A DNA stretch of 64,000 nucleotides, taken from Rufibacter tibetensis. Lineage in GTDB: Bacteria; Bacteroidota; Bacteroidia; Cytophagales; Hymenobacteraceae. A program made the translations under genes and the position numbers. The notes beneath the pieces were generated by a model. That model was not told the DNA's origin. It saw nothing but the letters and a program-made list of their open reading frames with translations, and searched no databases. Location of the stretch: assembly GCF_001310085.1 (NCBI RefSeq), contig NZ_CP012643.1, forward strand, positions 4,842,001 to 4,906,000, read 5' to 3'. How positions within the stretch are numbered: the stretch's first letter is position 1; each line of letters opens with the position of its first letter. This document shows positions 37,729 to 45,719 of this stretch, piece after piece.

Positions 37729-37740
37729 ATAATGATTTGC

Positions 37741-37788
37741 TAAAACAGCAGCGCCTCTCATAATAAAATGAAGGGCGCTGCTGTTTTA
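37741..37788. terminator. 15-bp hairpin after the response regulator gene
   Basis: Perfect arms 37741-37755 and 37774-37788 (TAAAACAGCAGCGCC and complement), T-rich on the right side, A-rich on the left; lies between convergent genes. Confidence 0.8.
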
Positions 37789-37819
37789 AAGCTATTATAA
37801 GGGTAAAAGGCAATAAACA

Positions 37820-38812
37820 CTAACTTACCAGCAAGTTACATCCTCTAATGTCTGAGTTATCAAATCGGCCCATGATCTCAAAAGAACCATCATGATATAA
37901 CTTTCCCAAGTCTTTCGTCTCTATGAAGGCACAGGAATCTACGTTGGCCAGGTCAATCACGTTAACCCCTCCAGAACCTGCTTGAGCTGTAACGGAGAAA
38001 GGATCATTGACATCACGCACCAACACCCGTAGCGTACTCGAGGGATGAAAGATTCCTTCCCCGGTTGAATAAGCTTGAGAAAGCAGTTCGGTCATGCCGT
38101 ACTCAGAGTGGATAGCCTCCACATGGAAAGAATCCTTCAGCAAGGTGTGAAGCTCTTCGCGTACCATTTCGCGTCTTCGCCCTTTCATGCCCCCTGTTTC
38201 AAAGATGGTGATGCCACTTAGCTCATCTGCCCCGGGCTCCTCTGTTAAATCTAGTAAGGCGTACGTTACCCCAAAGAGATACACTTTCTTCTTCTGAGCT
38301 TTGGCTTCTCCCACAGTTTGCCTTAAGTCTTCATGGTTCCTCAGGTAAAACCCAGGTTTGCTTTGCCCTGTAGCTTTCATAAAATGATCTATCATCATAA
38401 CCAATGAGGAATCTCCCTGCTCCAGATAAGAAGGCAGCAAAGCCAGCACCACACAGCCTTCCAGAGGCCCGTATGTTTGTTCGAATAGGTGTTGGGCATG
38501 CAGTTTGTAAAACTCAGGATCAGCGACTAAGTGTTGACTTCTTTGCTGTAAAGTAGTGCCGCTGCTCTTAAAGATAACTTGAGGGGTAAATGAATGGGAT
38601 TGAACGGTATGGGTTTTGAAGAATTCTATTGGTAAAAAAGGAATCTGATATAGGTCCTTTACCTGCTTAGGATCTCTTTTAAGATGGAATAAGTAGTCTC
38701 TGTAGACCAGATTGTGCTGTGCCTGAAACTGAAATAGTTCTAAAGCAGCAGAGACGAAATCATTTGGTCCGTATTGAATGATATTTCTTTTAAACTCTTC
38801 AGGAAAACCCAT
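37820..38812 (-). CDS. LuxE-like acyl-protein synthetase
   Basis: 330 aa adenylate-forming enzyme of the LuxE/PaaK-like branch: FLPIEFFKTHTV, the P-loop-like FKSSGTTLQQRSQH, the long linker, ETGGMKGRRREM, IHSEYGMTELLSQAY and the C-terminal GRFDNSDIRGCNLL. LuxE activates fatty acids for bioluminescence, but no lux genes are here. Bacteroidota homologues are usually linked to polysaccharide or lipid clusters. The carboxylate substrate and carrier are unknown. It forms its own unit, divergent from a lipoprotein gene. Confidence 0.85.
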   Translation of the reverse strand: MGFPEEFKRNIIQYGPNDFVSAALELFQFQAQHNLVYRDYLFHLKRDPKQVKDLYQIPFLPIEFFKTHTVQSHSFTPQVIFKSSGTTLQQRSQHLVADPEFYKLHAQHLFEQTYGPLEGCVVLALLPSYLEQGDSSLVMMIDHFMKATGQSKPGFYLRNHEDLRQTVGEAKAQKKKVYLFGVTYALLDLTEEPGADELSGITIFETGGMKGRRREMVREELHTLLKDSFHVEAIHSEYGMTELLSQAYSTGEGIFHPSSTLRVLVRDVNDPFSVTAQAGSGGVNVIDLANVDSCAFIETKDLGKLYHDGSFEIMGRFDNSDIRGCNLLVS

Positions 38813-38890
38813 GGGGGATGATGCTTATTCTTACAACAAAGTAAACAAGTGCGCGTTATGATTTGTACCTTAGGTGCATATAAATCTTCT

Positions 38891-39451
38891 ATGAAAAAAC
38901 ATCGACTTCTCTGTGGTTTAGCCTTTGTTCTTGGTACTCTGGGACTAACGTCCTGTTATGACGTTCCGGATTTTGACCTTTCGCCTAACCTTACGTTTAG
39001 AGGAATTGAGCAGCGCACCCTACGAAACCCGCAGAACGTTAGATATGATTCCCTAATTTTAGTGGTACGGTTTCAGGATGGAGATGGTAACTTAGGTTTG
39101 TCTGAAACGCTGTTCCCAGAAGATATTCAGGGTTCTTTCGCGCCAGGGCAACCAAACTTCTACAACTTCTTTTGCAATCTCTATAAGAAAACAAACGGGA
39201 AATATTCTCCAGTTTTAGACCCAAGTGGAAACCGAATTGTCTACAACGGGCGTTTCCCCCGGCTCTCCTCAGATAGCCGCGAAGAACCTTTAGAAGGTGA
39301 CATAAGGTACAGCATCAATATTTTTGAAAGTGGTTTTAGCCCTATTAAAAAAGGAGACACCATTAGATTTGATGTGCAGGTAGTAGATAGAACCTTCAAC
39401 AAAAGCCAGGTTGTCACCACTTCAGATGTCATTCTCTTTTCACAGGAATAG
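38891..39451 (+). CDS. Lipoprotein of unknown function
   Basis: 186 aa from the ATG at 38891, which begins a lipoprotein signal (MKKHRLLCGLAFVLG..LTSC, lipobox Cys at 22). The rest is beta-rich with the DGDGNLGL motif and a second strand set ending VVDRTFNKSQVVTTSDVILF. It resembles Bacteroidota surface lipoproteins with an immunoglobulin-like domain; I do not recognise the exact family. Probably outer-membrane anchored. Confidence 0.78.
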   Translation: MKKHRLLCGLAFVLGTLGLTSCYDVPDFDLSPNLTFRGIEQRTLRNPQNVRYDSLILVVRFQDGDGNLGLSETLFPEDIQGSFAPGQPNFYNFFCNLYKKTNGKYSPVLDPSGNRIVYNGRFPRLSSDSREEPLEGDIRYSINIFESGFSPIKKGDTIRFDVQVVDRTFNKSQVVTTSDVILFSQE

Positions 39452-39466
39452 AAACTTAACTGGTTG

Positions 39467-39518
39467 ATTATAAACAAAAAGGCCTGCTTTATATAAAGCA
39501 GGCCTTTTTGTTTATAAT
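39467..39518. terminator. 25-bp near-perfect palindrome between convergent genes
   Basis: Arms 39467-39491 and 39494-39518 are perfect complements with only 2 nt between them (extended as ATTATAAACAAAAAGG / complement). A-tract left and T-tract right, so it should stop transcription from both sides. Confidence 0.9.
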
Positions 39519-39531
39519 TTCTATTTTGAAA

Positions 39532-41943
39532 TTAATATAAAGATGGAAAAGCCACCGGATCTACCTCATGCATCATGGCATATACAATTTCAAAAACATC
39601 TTCTGCACTAGGCTTAGAGAAATAATCCCCATCTGTTGAATAAGACGGACGATGGTCTTGGGCAGTAAGGGTAGCTGGTTTTGAATCCAGCCAACGCCAT
39701 GCATCCTGGTCCTCTACCACTCTCTGCATCATGTAAGCAGTAGCCCCTCCGGTAACATCTTCATCGGTGAAAAGCACCCTGTTTGTTTTACGGATAGAGT
39801 CAGCGACTATATGCTCCAGGTCAAAAGGCAACAAGGTTTGCACATCTATCACTTCAGCAGATATACCTACTGCTTTTAGCTGCTCAGCTGCCTCAAGCAC
39901 TACACGGCACATAGAACCATATGTAACAATGGTGATATCAGTACCTGGTCTAAGCACTTCCGGCATACCTAATGGAATGGTGAATTCACCAATATTGGCC
40001 GGTATACGCTCTTTCAAACGGTAACCGTTTAGGCATTCCACCACCAGAGCAGGTTCATCAGACTTCAGCAACAGGTTATAGAAACCGGCTGCCTGGGTCA
40101 TATTACGAGGCACCAACACGTGCATACCTCTAAGACTGTTCAAGATCATACCCATAGGGGAACCTGAATGCCAAACACCTTCCAATCGGTGTCCTCTGGT
40201 ACGCACAATAATTGGTGTTTTCTGTCCTCCTTTGGTGCGGTACTGCAAGCTGGCCACATCATCACTCAGAATCTGTATTGCATACAGGAGGTAATCTAGG
40301 TACTGGATTTCAGTAATAGGACGAAGCCCTCTCAAAGCAGCTCCTATGCCCTGCCCTACAATGGTACACTCCCGGATACCTGTGTCAGTAACCCTAAGCT
40401 CACCATATTTATCTTGCAATCCTGCAAAGGCTTGATTTACATCCCCAATCTTACCTACGTCTTCACCAATGGCGAATAACCGGGGTTCACGTGCCAAGGC
40501 GGCATCAAAGCAGGCTTGTAATACTTCCCGGGCATCTACTAAAGGACTTCCTTCGTTGTACTCGGGTTTGATTTCTTCTACTAACAAGGCCGATTCATCA
40601 GACTGGCTATACAGATAAGAATTGTAGCGCTCCGCATTCTCACCTTGAACAGTTTCTAACCATTTCACCAGGTCACGTTTGGCAGCCGTTTTCTCAGCCC
40701 GGGCGTATTGCAGAGCTTTACGGGCTGCTCTGATGGCATCAGACCTAAGCGGATTTATAGTCTTCTGGAGTTCATCCCGCAGAGAGGCTATTTTAGAAGC
40801 GTTTTCATTAATACTGCCTGAAAGCTTCTCCAGCAGGTGCAGACACTGCACATGATCTACCTGGATACCGGCATTAAAAGAGTTCCAGGCTGCAACCCGG
40901 GCCACCCGAACCGCTTCTTTGGCTTCAGCCTCTATTTGGTTTAATTCAGCATGCTCTGCGTAGCCACCAGTGATAAGCCAGTTCCGCATTTGCTTGATGC
41001 AGTCATACTCCTCTTCCCAAGCCAGCCGTTCTTTTGATTTGTAACGTTCATGTGATCCGGAAGTAGAGTGCCCTTGTGGCTGAGTTACTTCTTCCACATG
41101 GATTAGAACCGGAACGTGCTGCTCACGACAAACCTGGGTGGCTTGGTGGTATACTTCACAAAGAGAAGGGTAATCCCAACCTTTTACTTTGAAGATTTCA
41201 TATCCTTGCTCTCCCGGAGCTTCGCGCTGGAAACCAGCGAGTATTTCTGAAATGGAGCTTTTAGTAGTTTGATAATGTGCCGGAACTGAGATGCCATAGC
41301 CATCATCCCACACAGACACCAACATAGGCACCTGTAGAACTCCGGCCGCGTTAATGGCTTCAAAGAAAACACCCTCAGAGGTAGACGCATTTCCTATGGT
41401 ACCAAAGGCGATTTCGTTTCCGTTGATGGAGAAATCTGTGAACTGGCGCAGGTCCTGGTTTTCCCGGTATAATTTAGAAGCATAAGCCAAACCTAATAAG
41501 CGAGGCATTTGGGCACCCGTAGGGGATATATCAGCTGATGAGTTCTTGTTGGTAGTCTGAGGCTTCCAATTTCCTTCTTCGTCTAAAAGTCTGGTCCCGA
41601 AGTGACCTGTCATGCTGCGGCCAGCGGTAGAAGGCTCCTCCTCCACGTCTGTGTGGGCATACAGCTGCGCAAAGAACTGCTGCACGGTTAGCTCACCAAT
41701 GGCAAACATAAACGTTTGGTCTCTATAATACCCTGACCGGAAATCACCGGAGCGGAAAAAACGGGCCATGGCTAGCTGAGCTACTTCTTTTCCGTCTCCG
41801 AAAATCCCGAACTTGGCTTTACCCATGAAAACTTCCTTTCGGCCAGTTATACTGGCTTGCCGACTCTCGCAGGCAATGCGATAGTCTTGCAACATCTCTT
41901 CTCTTGTAAGGGAAAGCTGATTTGTCCGTTCAACGGTTTGCAT
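39532..41943 (-). CDS. Fused E1 alpha-beta 2-oxo acid dehydrogenase
   Basis: 803 aa fusion of the thiamine-diphosphate E1 alpha (about 1-400) and beta (about 460-803) subunits. The alpha part has SGYYRDQTFM and the diphosphate-binding region as GTIGNA (181-186) with D213-D214 instead of the usual GDG...NN. The beta part has FAIGEDVGKIGDVNQAF, VTDTGIRECTIVGQGIGAA and EIQYLDY. Decarboxylates branched-chain 2-oxo acids or pyruvate for an E2 lipoyl partner. E2 and E3 genes are not adjacent. It is the Bacteroidota-type fused dehydrogenase; which oxo acid it takes is uncertain. Confidence 0.92.
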   Translation of the reverse strand: MQTVERTNQLSLTREEMLQDYRIACESRQASITGRKEVFMGKAKFGIFGDGKEVAQLAMARFFRSGDFRSGYYRDQTFMFAIGELTVQQFFAQLYAHTDVEEEPSTAGRSMTGHFGTRLLDEEGNWKPQTTNKNSSADISPTGAQMPRLLGLAYASKLYRENQDLRQFTDFSINGNEIAFGTIGNASTSEGVFFEAINAAGVLQVPMLVSVWDDGYGISVPAHYQTTKSSISEILAGFQREAPGEQGYEIFKVKGWDYPSLCEVYHQATQVCREQHVPVLIHVEEVTQPQGHSTSGSHERYKSKERLAWEEEYDCIKQMRNWLITGGYAEHAELNQIEAEAKEAVRVARVAAWNSFNAGIQVDHVQCLHLLEKLSGSINENASKIASLRDELQKTINPLRSDAIRAARKALQYARAEKTAAKRDLVKWLETVQGENAERYNSYLYSQSDESALLVEEIKPEYNEGSPLVDAREVLQACFDAALAREPRLFAIGEDVGKIGDVNQAFAGLQDKYGELRVTDTGIRECTIVGQGIGAALRGLRPITEIQYLDYLLYAIQILSDDVASLQYRTKGGQKTPIIVRTRGHRLEGVWHSGSPMGMILNSLRGMHVLVPRNMTQAAGFYNLLLKSDEPALVVECLNGYRLKERIPANIGEFTIPLGMPEVLRPGTDITIVTYGSMCRVVLEAAEQLKAVGISAEVIDVQTLLPFDLEHIVADSIRKTNRVLFTDEDVTGGATAYMMQRVVEDQDAWRWLDSKPATLTAQDHRPSYSTDGDYFSKPSAEDVFEIVYAMMHEVDPVAFPSLY

Positions 41944-42046
41944 GCGGTATCTTATAAGGTCCTTGAAGGATTTTTAAAGTCAAAACTAAGCAAGTTTTAC
42001 CCCATTTTCAAATGGTGTTAGGGTAGCCAGACGCTTACTGGTGTTT

Positions 42047-42081
42047 TTTGTAGCTTACAGAACTAATTTTCCTTATTTTTG
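42047..42081 (+). promoter_or_regulatory. Putative promoter of the two-domain DUF1573 gene
   Basis: TTTG at 42047-42050, 23-bp spacer, TATTTTTG at 42074-42081 (TAnnTTTG), 49 bp upstream of the ATG at 42131. Spacer is 2-4 bp longer than the consensus 19-21. Confidence 0.4.
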
Positions 42082-42130
42082 TTTTGTCCCTAACTGGGCT
42101 ACTTTACAGAAGCAAACCCTTAAAAAATTT

Positions 42131-42922
42131 ATGAAAAAAATCTATCTTTTCCTTTCTCTGGCACTGGTAGTGCTTACTCAAGGGATGGTTTTCGCGCAAG
42201 GCGTACTCACCTTTGAAAAAGACATGCATGATTTCGGTAATGTTACCGAAGGTGTACAAGCAATTTACGAATTCAAGTTCAAGAACACCGGAAATCAGCC
42301 GGTTATTATTTCCCATGTGCAGGCCTCATGCGGCTGTACTACCCCAGAGTGGCCCAAAGAAGCTATCTTACCTGGTAAAACTGGTGTAGTAAAAGCAGGA
42401 TATAACAGCGCGGGCCGCCCAGGTGCTTTCAATAAGACCTTGACGGTTACTTCAAATGGAAACCCTGATAATCTTTCTTTGTTTATCAAAGGAACCGTAA
42501 TTCAGAAAAGTGCTACCCCTGCTCCTTCCAGTGTGTCTGCGGCTGACTTACAGAAATCACCAAAAATTGATATTGCCAGCACGACGTATGACTTCGGAAA
42601 ATTAGAAAAAGGCCAGAAAGCTACGGCTAAATTCAGCATCAAAAACACTGGAAAATCTGATCTGACAGTGTCTGGATTGACTACTCCCTGCAATTGTGTA
42701 GCTTTCAAACTGAGTCCTTCTGTAGTAAAGCCAGGACAATCAGCAAAGTTGGAACTAACTTATAGTCCACAAGTGTTACAAGACAGAATAGAGACAGTAA
42801 CCCTTGTTTCTAATGATATTACAGGTTCTGCTACCACCCTTACCCTCAAAGCCAAAGTGGTAGAAAACTTGGCAAAACAAAGTTCAGTTAAGGTTAATAA
42901 GGCTTCTGTGCCTTTTAAATAG
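42131..42922 (+). CDS. Secreted two-domain DUF1573 protein
   Basis: 263 aa from the ATG at 42131, which starts a Sec signal peptide (MKKIYLFLSLALVVLTQG..FAQ). Two DUF1573 Ig-like domains follow: first about 30-125 with ASCGCTTPEWP and LPGKTGVVKAGYNS, second about 150-250 with TPCNCVAFKLSP and KPGQSAKLELTYSP. The Cys motif is CGC in domain one and CNC in domain two. Periplasmic or surface role, unknown. It is a longer paralogue of the protein at 25020-25466. Confidence 0.9.
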   Translation: MKKIYLFLSLALVVLTQGMVFAQGVLTFEKDMHDFGNVTEGVQAIYEFKFKNTGNQPVIISHVQASCGCTTPEWPKEAILPGKTGVVKAGYNSAGRPGAFNKTLTVTSNGNPDNLSLFIKGTVIQKSATPAPSSVSAADLQKSPKIDIASTTYDFGKLEKGQKATAKFSIKNTGKSDLTVSGLTTPCNCVAFKLSPSVVKPGQSAKLELTYSPQVLQDRIETVTLVSNDITGSATTLTLKAKVVENLAKQSSVKVNKASVPFK

Positions 42923-42950
42923 TTTTTTCATAGTTTTATTTTGTACTAAT

Positions 42951-42978
42951 GGCAGTAACGTAGTTGCTGCCTTTTTTT
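42951..42978 (+). terminator. Rho-independent terminator
   Basis: Stem 42951-42959 / 42963-42971 (GGCAGTAAC with GTTGCTGCC, one G-U pair) followed by seven T at 42972-42978. The clearest classical terminator on the plus strand here. Confidence 0.85.
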
Positions 42979-43069
42979 ATTTGTGCCGCTCCTATTTTAG
43001 CCTTATTTACTAGAAAGAGATTCTAAAGTAAACCTACCCAAACAAACGTTAATTAAAATTCGGAAAGTG

Positions 43070-43102
43070 TTGCAAATCTGCTGGCAGGTTGCTGTATATT
43101 TG
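43070..43102 (+). promoter_or_regulatory. Alanine dehydrogenase promoter
   Basis: TTG at 43070-43072, 22-bp spacer, TATATTTG at 43095-43102 (exact TAnnTTTG). The ATG follows 34 bp later. Confidence 0.6.
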
Positions 43103-43136
43103 AACACTTTTTCACCAACTTATAAAAAATCACAAA

Positions 43137-44252
43137 ATGATAATTGGTCTTCCGAAGGAGATAAAAAACAACGAAAACCGTGTGGCCCTCACCCCCGGTG
43201 GCGTAGCTGAGTTTGTTAAGAACGGCCATACTGTATATGTACAGGCTACTGCTGGTGAAGGTAGTGGTTTCTCAAATGAGGAGTACACGGCGGCTGGTGC
43301 TACTATTCTTCCTTCTATAGAGGAAGTGTATGCTATTGCCGAGATGATTGTAAAAGTGAAGGAGCCCATTGAGCAGGAATACTCCCTTATCAAAGAAGGC
43401 CAATTGTTATTTACCTACTTCCACTTTGCTTCCTATGAGCCGTTAACCCATGCCATGATTGAGCGTAAGGCTACCTGCCTAGCTTATGAGACAGTGGAAT
43501 TGAAAGACCGTTCATTGCCTTTGCTTATTCCAATGAGTGAAGTAGCCGGACGTATGGCACCTCAGGAAGGCGCAAAATACCTTGAAAAGCCATTAAAAGG
43601 TCGAGGTATTCTATTAGGTGGTGTACCGGGTGTAAAACCAGCCAACGTGTTGATCTTAGGGGGTGGTATAGTTGGTACCCAAGCTGCTAAAATTGCCGCT
43701 GGTTTTGGTGCCAATGTAACGATCATGGACATCAGCCTTAAGCGTCTGCGTGAACTGGATGACATCATGCCAGCCAACGTGACTACGGTTATGTCAAACC
43801 ATTACAATATCAAGGAGGCAATCAAAGATTCTGATTTGATTATTGGTGCGGTATTGATCCCAGGCGCAAAAGCTCCTCACCTGATTACCCGCGACATGCT
43901 GAAGGACATGCGTCCGGGCACCGTGTTGGTAGACGTAGCCGTTGACCAGGGAGGCTGCATTGAAACCTGCAAGCCTACTACCCATGAAAACCCTACATTC
44001 ATTATTGATGATGTAGTGCATTACTGCGTAGCCAACATGCCGGGAGCAGTTCCTTACACTTCTACTCTGGCTTTAACTAACGCAACCCTACCATATGCTT
44101 TGTTACTAGCGAACAAAGGTTGGAAACAAGCTTGTCTTGAGCGGGATGAACTAAGATTGGGCTTAAATGTGGTAGACGGAAAAGTTGTTTACCCAGGTGT
44201 TGCCGAAGCCTTCAACTTACCTTTAACCAACGTAGCCGAATTATTAGCTTAA
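43137..44252 (+). CDS. ald: Alanine dehydrogenase
   Basis: 371 aa. Begins [22 protein letters not shown], the family start, with the nucleotide motif [20 protein letters not shown] (about 172-191), the substrate lysine/His region in LFTYFHFA, and [21 protein letters not shown]-dependent interconversion of L-alanine and pyruvate plus ammonia. Length and motif order match bacterial Ald closely. It has its own promoter and a strong bidirectional hairpin. Confidence 0.97.
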   Translation: MIIGLPKEIKNNENRVALTPGGVAEFVKNGHTVYVQATAGEGSGFSNEEYTAAGATILPSIEEVYAIAEMIVKVKEPIEQEYSLIKEGQLLFTYFHFASYEPLTHAMIERKATCLAYETVELKDRSLPLLIPMSEVAGRMAPQEGAKYLEKPLKGRGILLGGVPGVKPANVLILGGGIVGTQAAKIAAGFGANVTIMDISLKRLRELDDIMPANVTTVMSNHYNIKEAIKDSDLIIGAVLIPGAKAPHLITRDMLKDMRPGTVLVDVAVDQGGCIETCKPTTHENPTFIIDDVVHYCVANMPGAVPYTSTLALTNATLPYALLLANKGWKQACLERDELRLGLNVVDGKVVYPGVAEAFNLPLTNVAELLA

Positions 44253-44258
44253 TTGGTA

Positions 44259-44316
44259 GGTATAAAACAGAAAGGCCTCCTCTTGTAAGCAAGAGGAGGC
44301 CTTTCTGTTTTATACC
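44259..44316. terminator. 26-bp perfect bidirectional hairpin after ald
   Basis: Arms 44259-44284 and 44291-44316 are perfect with a 6-nt loop. Ends are GGTATAAAACAG on the left and its complement on the right. Confidence 0.92.
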
Positions 44317-44422
44317 ACTTTCACTTTATAAGAGTTTAAGAAGTTCAGAAGGCTGAACTTTATTAAATGATGTATATCAATTTATTATAAAAGTAAACTC
44401 ACTTTCAAACTTTTATTTCGGA

Positions 44423-44872
44423 TCAGATTTCAAAGAAGGAAGGTAGAACCGGAATAGGTGTTATTTGACCTGTTTCTCTCTGCACGTGCCAGCAATAGTG
44501 TTCCCGCCCATTGGTTACCATCAGGTAAGGAGCGGCAATTGTTTGGTTGTACACGGCAACCTGGCGGATGGTTGCTTCTGTGATGGGAACGTAGGGCGCT
44601 TTACATTCTACCAGCAGAAGCGGAAATCCTTCTGTAGAGTATACCCTTAAATCAGTACGCTTTTGCAGGGAGTTGTATTTAGTGCCCCGCTCAACACTCA
44701 TAAGGGTGAGCGGGTATTGCAGGTGCTCATTTAAAAGAAAAATGATGTGCTGCCTCACCCATTCTTCGGGGGTAAGAAGCACATATTTGCGTCTGACTTG
44801 GTCAAGGATAAATGTTTTCCCTTCAGAATACTTAAGTTTGTGCGAATATGCCGGCAAAGAAAGCTGATCCAT
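44423..44872 (-). CDS. Stand-alone HSDR_N-type PD-(D/E)xK nuclease-like protein
   Basis: 149 aa. Contains the type I restriction R-subunit N-terminal fold (HSDR_N_2): RKYVLLTPEEWVRQHI, the metal-binding core TDLRVYSTEG..LLLVECKAP (Asp...Glu-x-Lys), and TIRQVAVYNQTIAAPYLMVTNG. No helicase, methylase or specificity subunit is nearby. Bacteroidota carry this stand-alone family widely; the role is unknown. Divergent from amn. Confidence 0.85.
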   Translation of the reverse strand: MDQLSLPAYSHKLKYSEGKTFILDQVRRKYVLLTPEEWVRQHIIFLLNEHLQYPLTLMSVERGTKYNSLQKRTDLRVYSTEGFPLLLVECKAPYVPITEATIRQVAVYNQTIAAPYLMVTNGREHYCWHVQRETGQITPIPVLPSFFEI

Positions 44873-44948
44873 GCTCTAAAAATACTAAGTTAGAAGCAGA
44901 CCAACTGTTTTTAAGCCGTTTTTCTGATTGTAGAACTAACCTAAACCC

Positions 44949-45719
44949 ATGAAGACAAAACAGGAGATTGTAGAGAACTGGCTCCCGAGGTACACCGGAA
45001 GGCCATTGAACGAGTTTGGCGAATACATCTTGTTAACTAACTTCCTCAACTACGTGGTCATGTTTGCCGACCAGTTTGAAGTGGAAATTAAAGGAGCGGA
45101 CAAGCCTATGCAAACGGCCACTGCCCAAAACATCACCATCATCAACTTCGGGATGGGAAGCGCCATGGCAGCTACGGTAATGGATCTTCTATCAGCCATC
45201 AAACCTAAGGCAGCCCTGTTTCTGGGCAAGTGTGGTGGTCTGAAGAAATCTAAATTAGGCGACCTTATCTTACCCATTGCTGCAATTAGAGGCGAAGGTA
45301 CTTCAGACGATTATCTTCCTCCAGAAATTCCGGCTCTTCCCTCTTTTCGTCTGCAACGGTCGGTTTCCTCTATGATCAAGAAACATGAGATGGACTACTG
45401 GACCGGAACGGTGTACACCACCAACCGCCGCGTATGGGAGCATGACGAAGAGTTCAAAGAGTACCTGCGTTCCATCAGGGCTTTAGGCGTGGACATGGAA
45501 ACTGCTACCATCTTTGTGGTAGGTTTCATGAACGACATCCCTCATGGAGCATTGTTGCTGGTTTCGGATAACCCTATGACCCCAGACGGTGTGAAAACAA
45601 CTGAAAGTGACCTGCGCATTACTGCAAATTACGTGACCAAACACCTTCAAATTGGAATAGACTCCCTAATGGAACTACGTGATTCTGGTGAATCTGTGAA
45701 ACACCTGCGCTATGACTAA
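44949..45719 (+). CDS. amn: AMP nucleosidase
   Basis: 256 aa nucleoside-phosphorylase-fold enzyme: NITIINFGMGSAMAATVMDLL, FLGKCGGLKKSKLGDLILP, GTSDDYLPPEIPALPSF, the ALGVDMETATIFVVGF box (substrate ribose contact) and LLVSDNPMTPDGVKTTESD. This matches the short Bacteroidota AMP nucleosidase, which splits AMP to adenine and ribose 5-phosphate. Overlaps the next gene by 8 bp, so translationally coupled. Confidence 0.9.
   Translation: MKTKQEIVENWLPRYTGRPLNEFGEYILLTNFLNYVVMFADQFEVEIKGADKPMQTATAQNITIINFGMGSAMAATVMDLLSAIKPKAALFLGKCGGLKKSKLGDLILPIAAIRGEGTSDDYLPPEIPALPSFRLQRSVSSMIKKHEMDYWTGTVYTTNRRVWEHDEEFKEYLRSIRALGVDMETATIFVVGFMNDIPHGALLLVSDNPMTPDGVKTTESDLRITANYVTKHLQIGIDSLMELRDSGESVKHLRYD

Noticed and set aside
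37820-38812. Bioluminescence operon, suggested by the LuxE-like gene
   Set aside because: luxA, luxB, luxC and luxD are absent.
44423-44872. Type I restriction-modification system
   Set aside because: Only an HSDR_N-like domain is present, without helicase, methylase or specificity genes.
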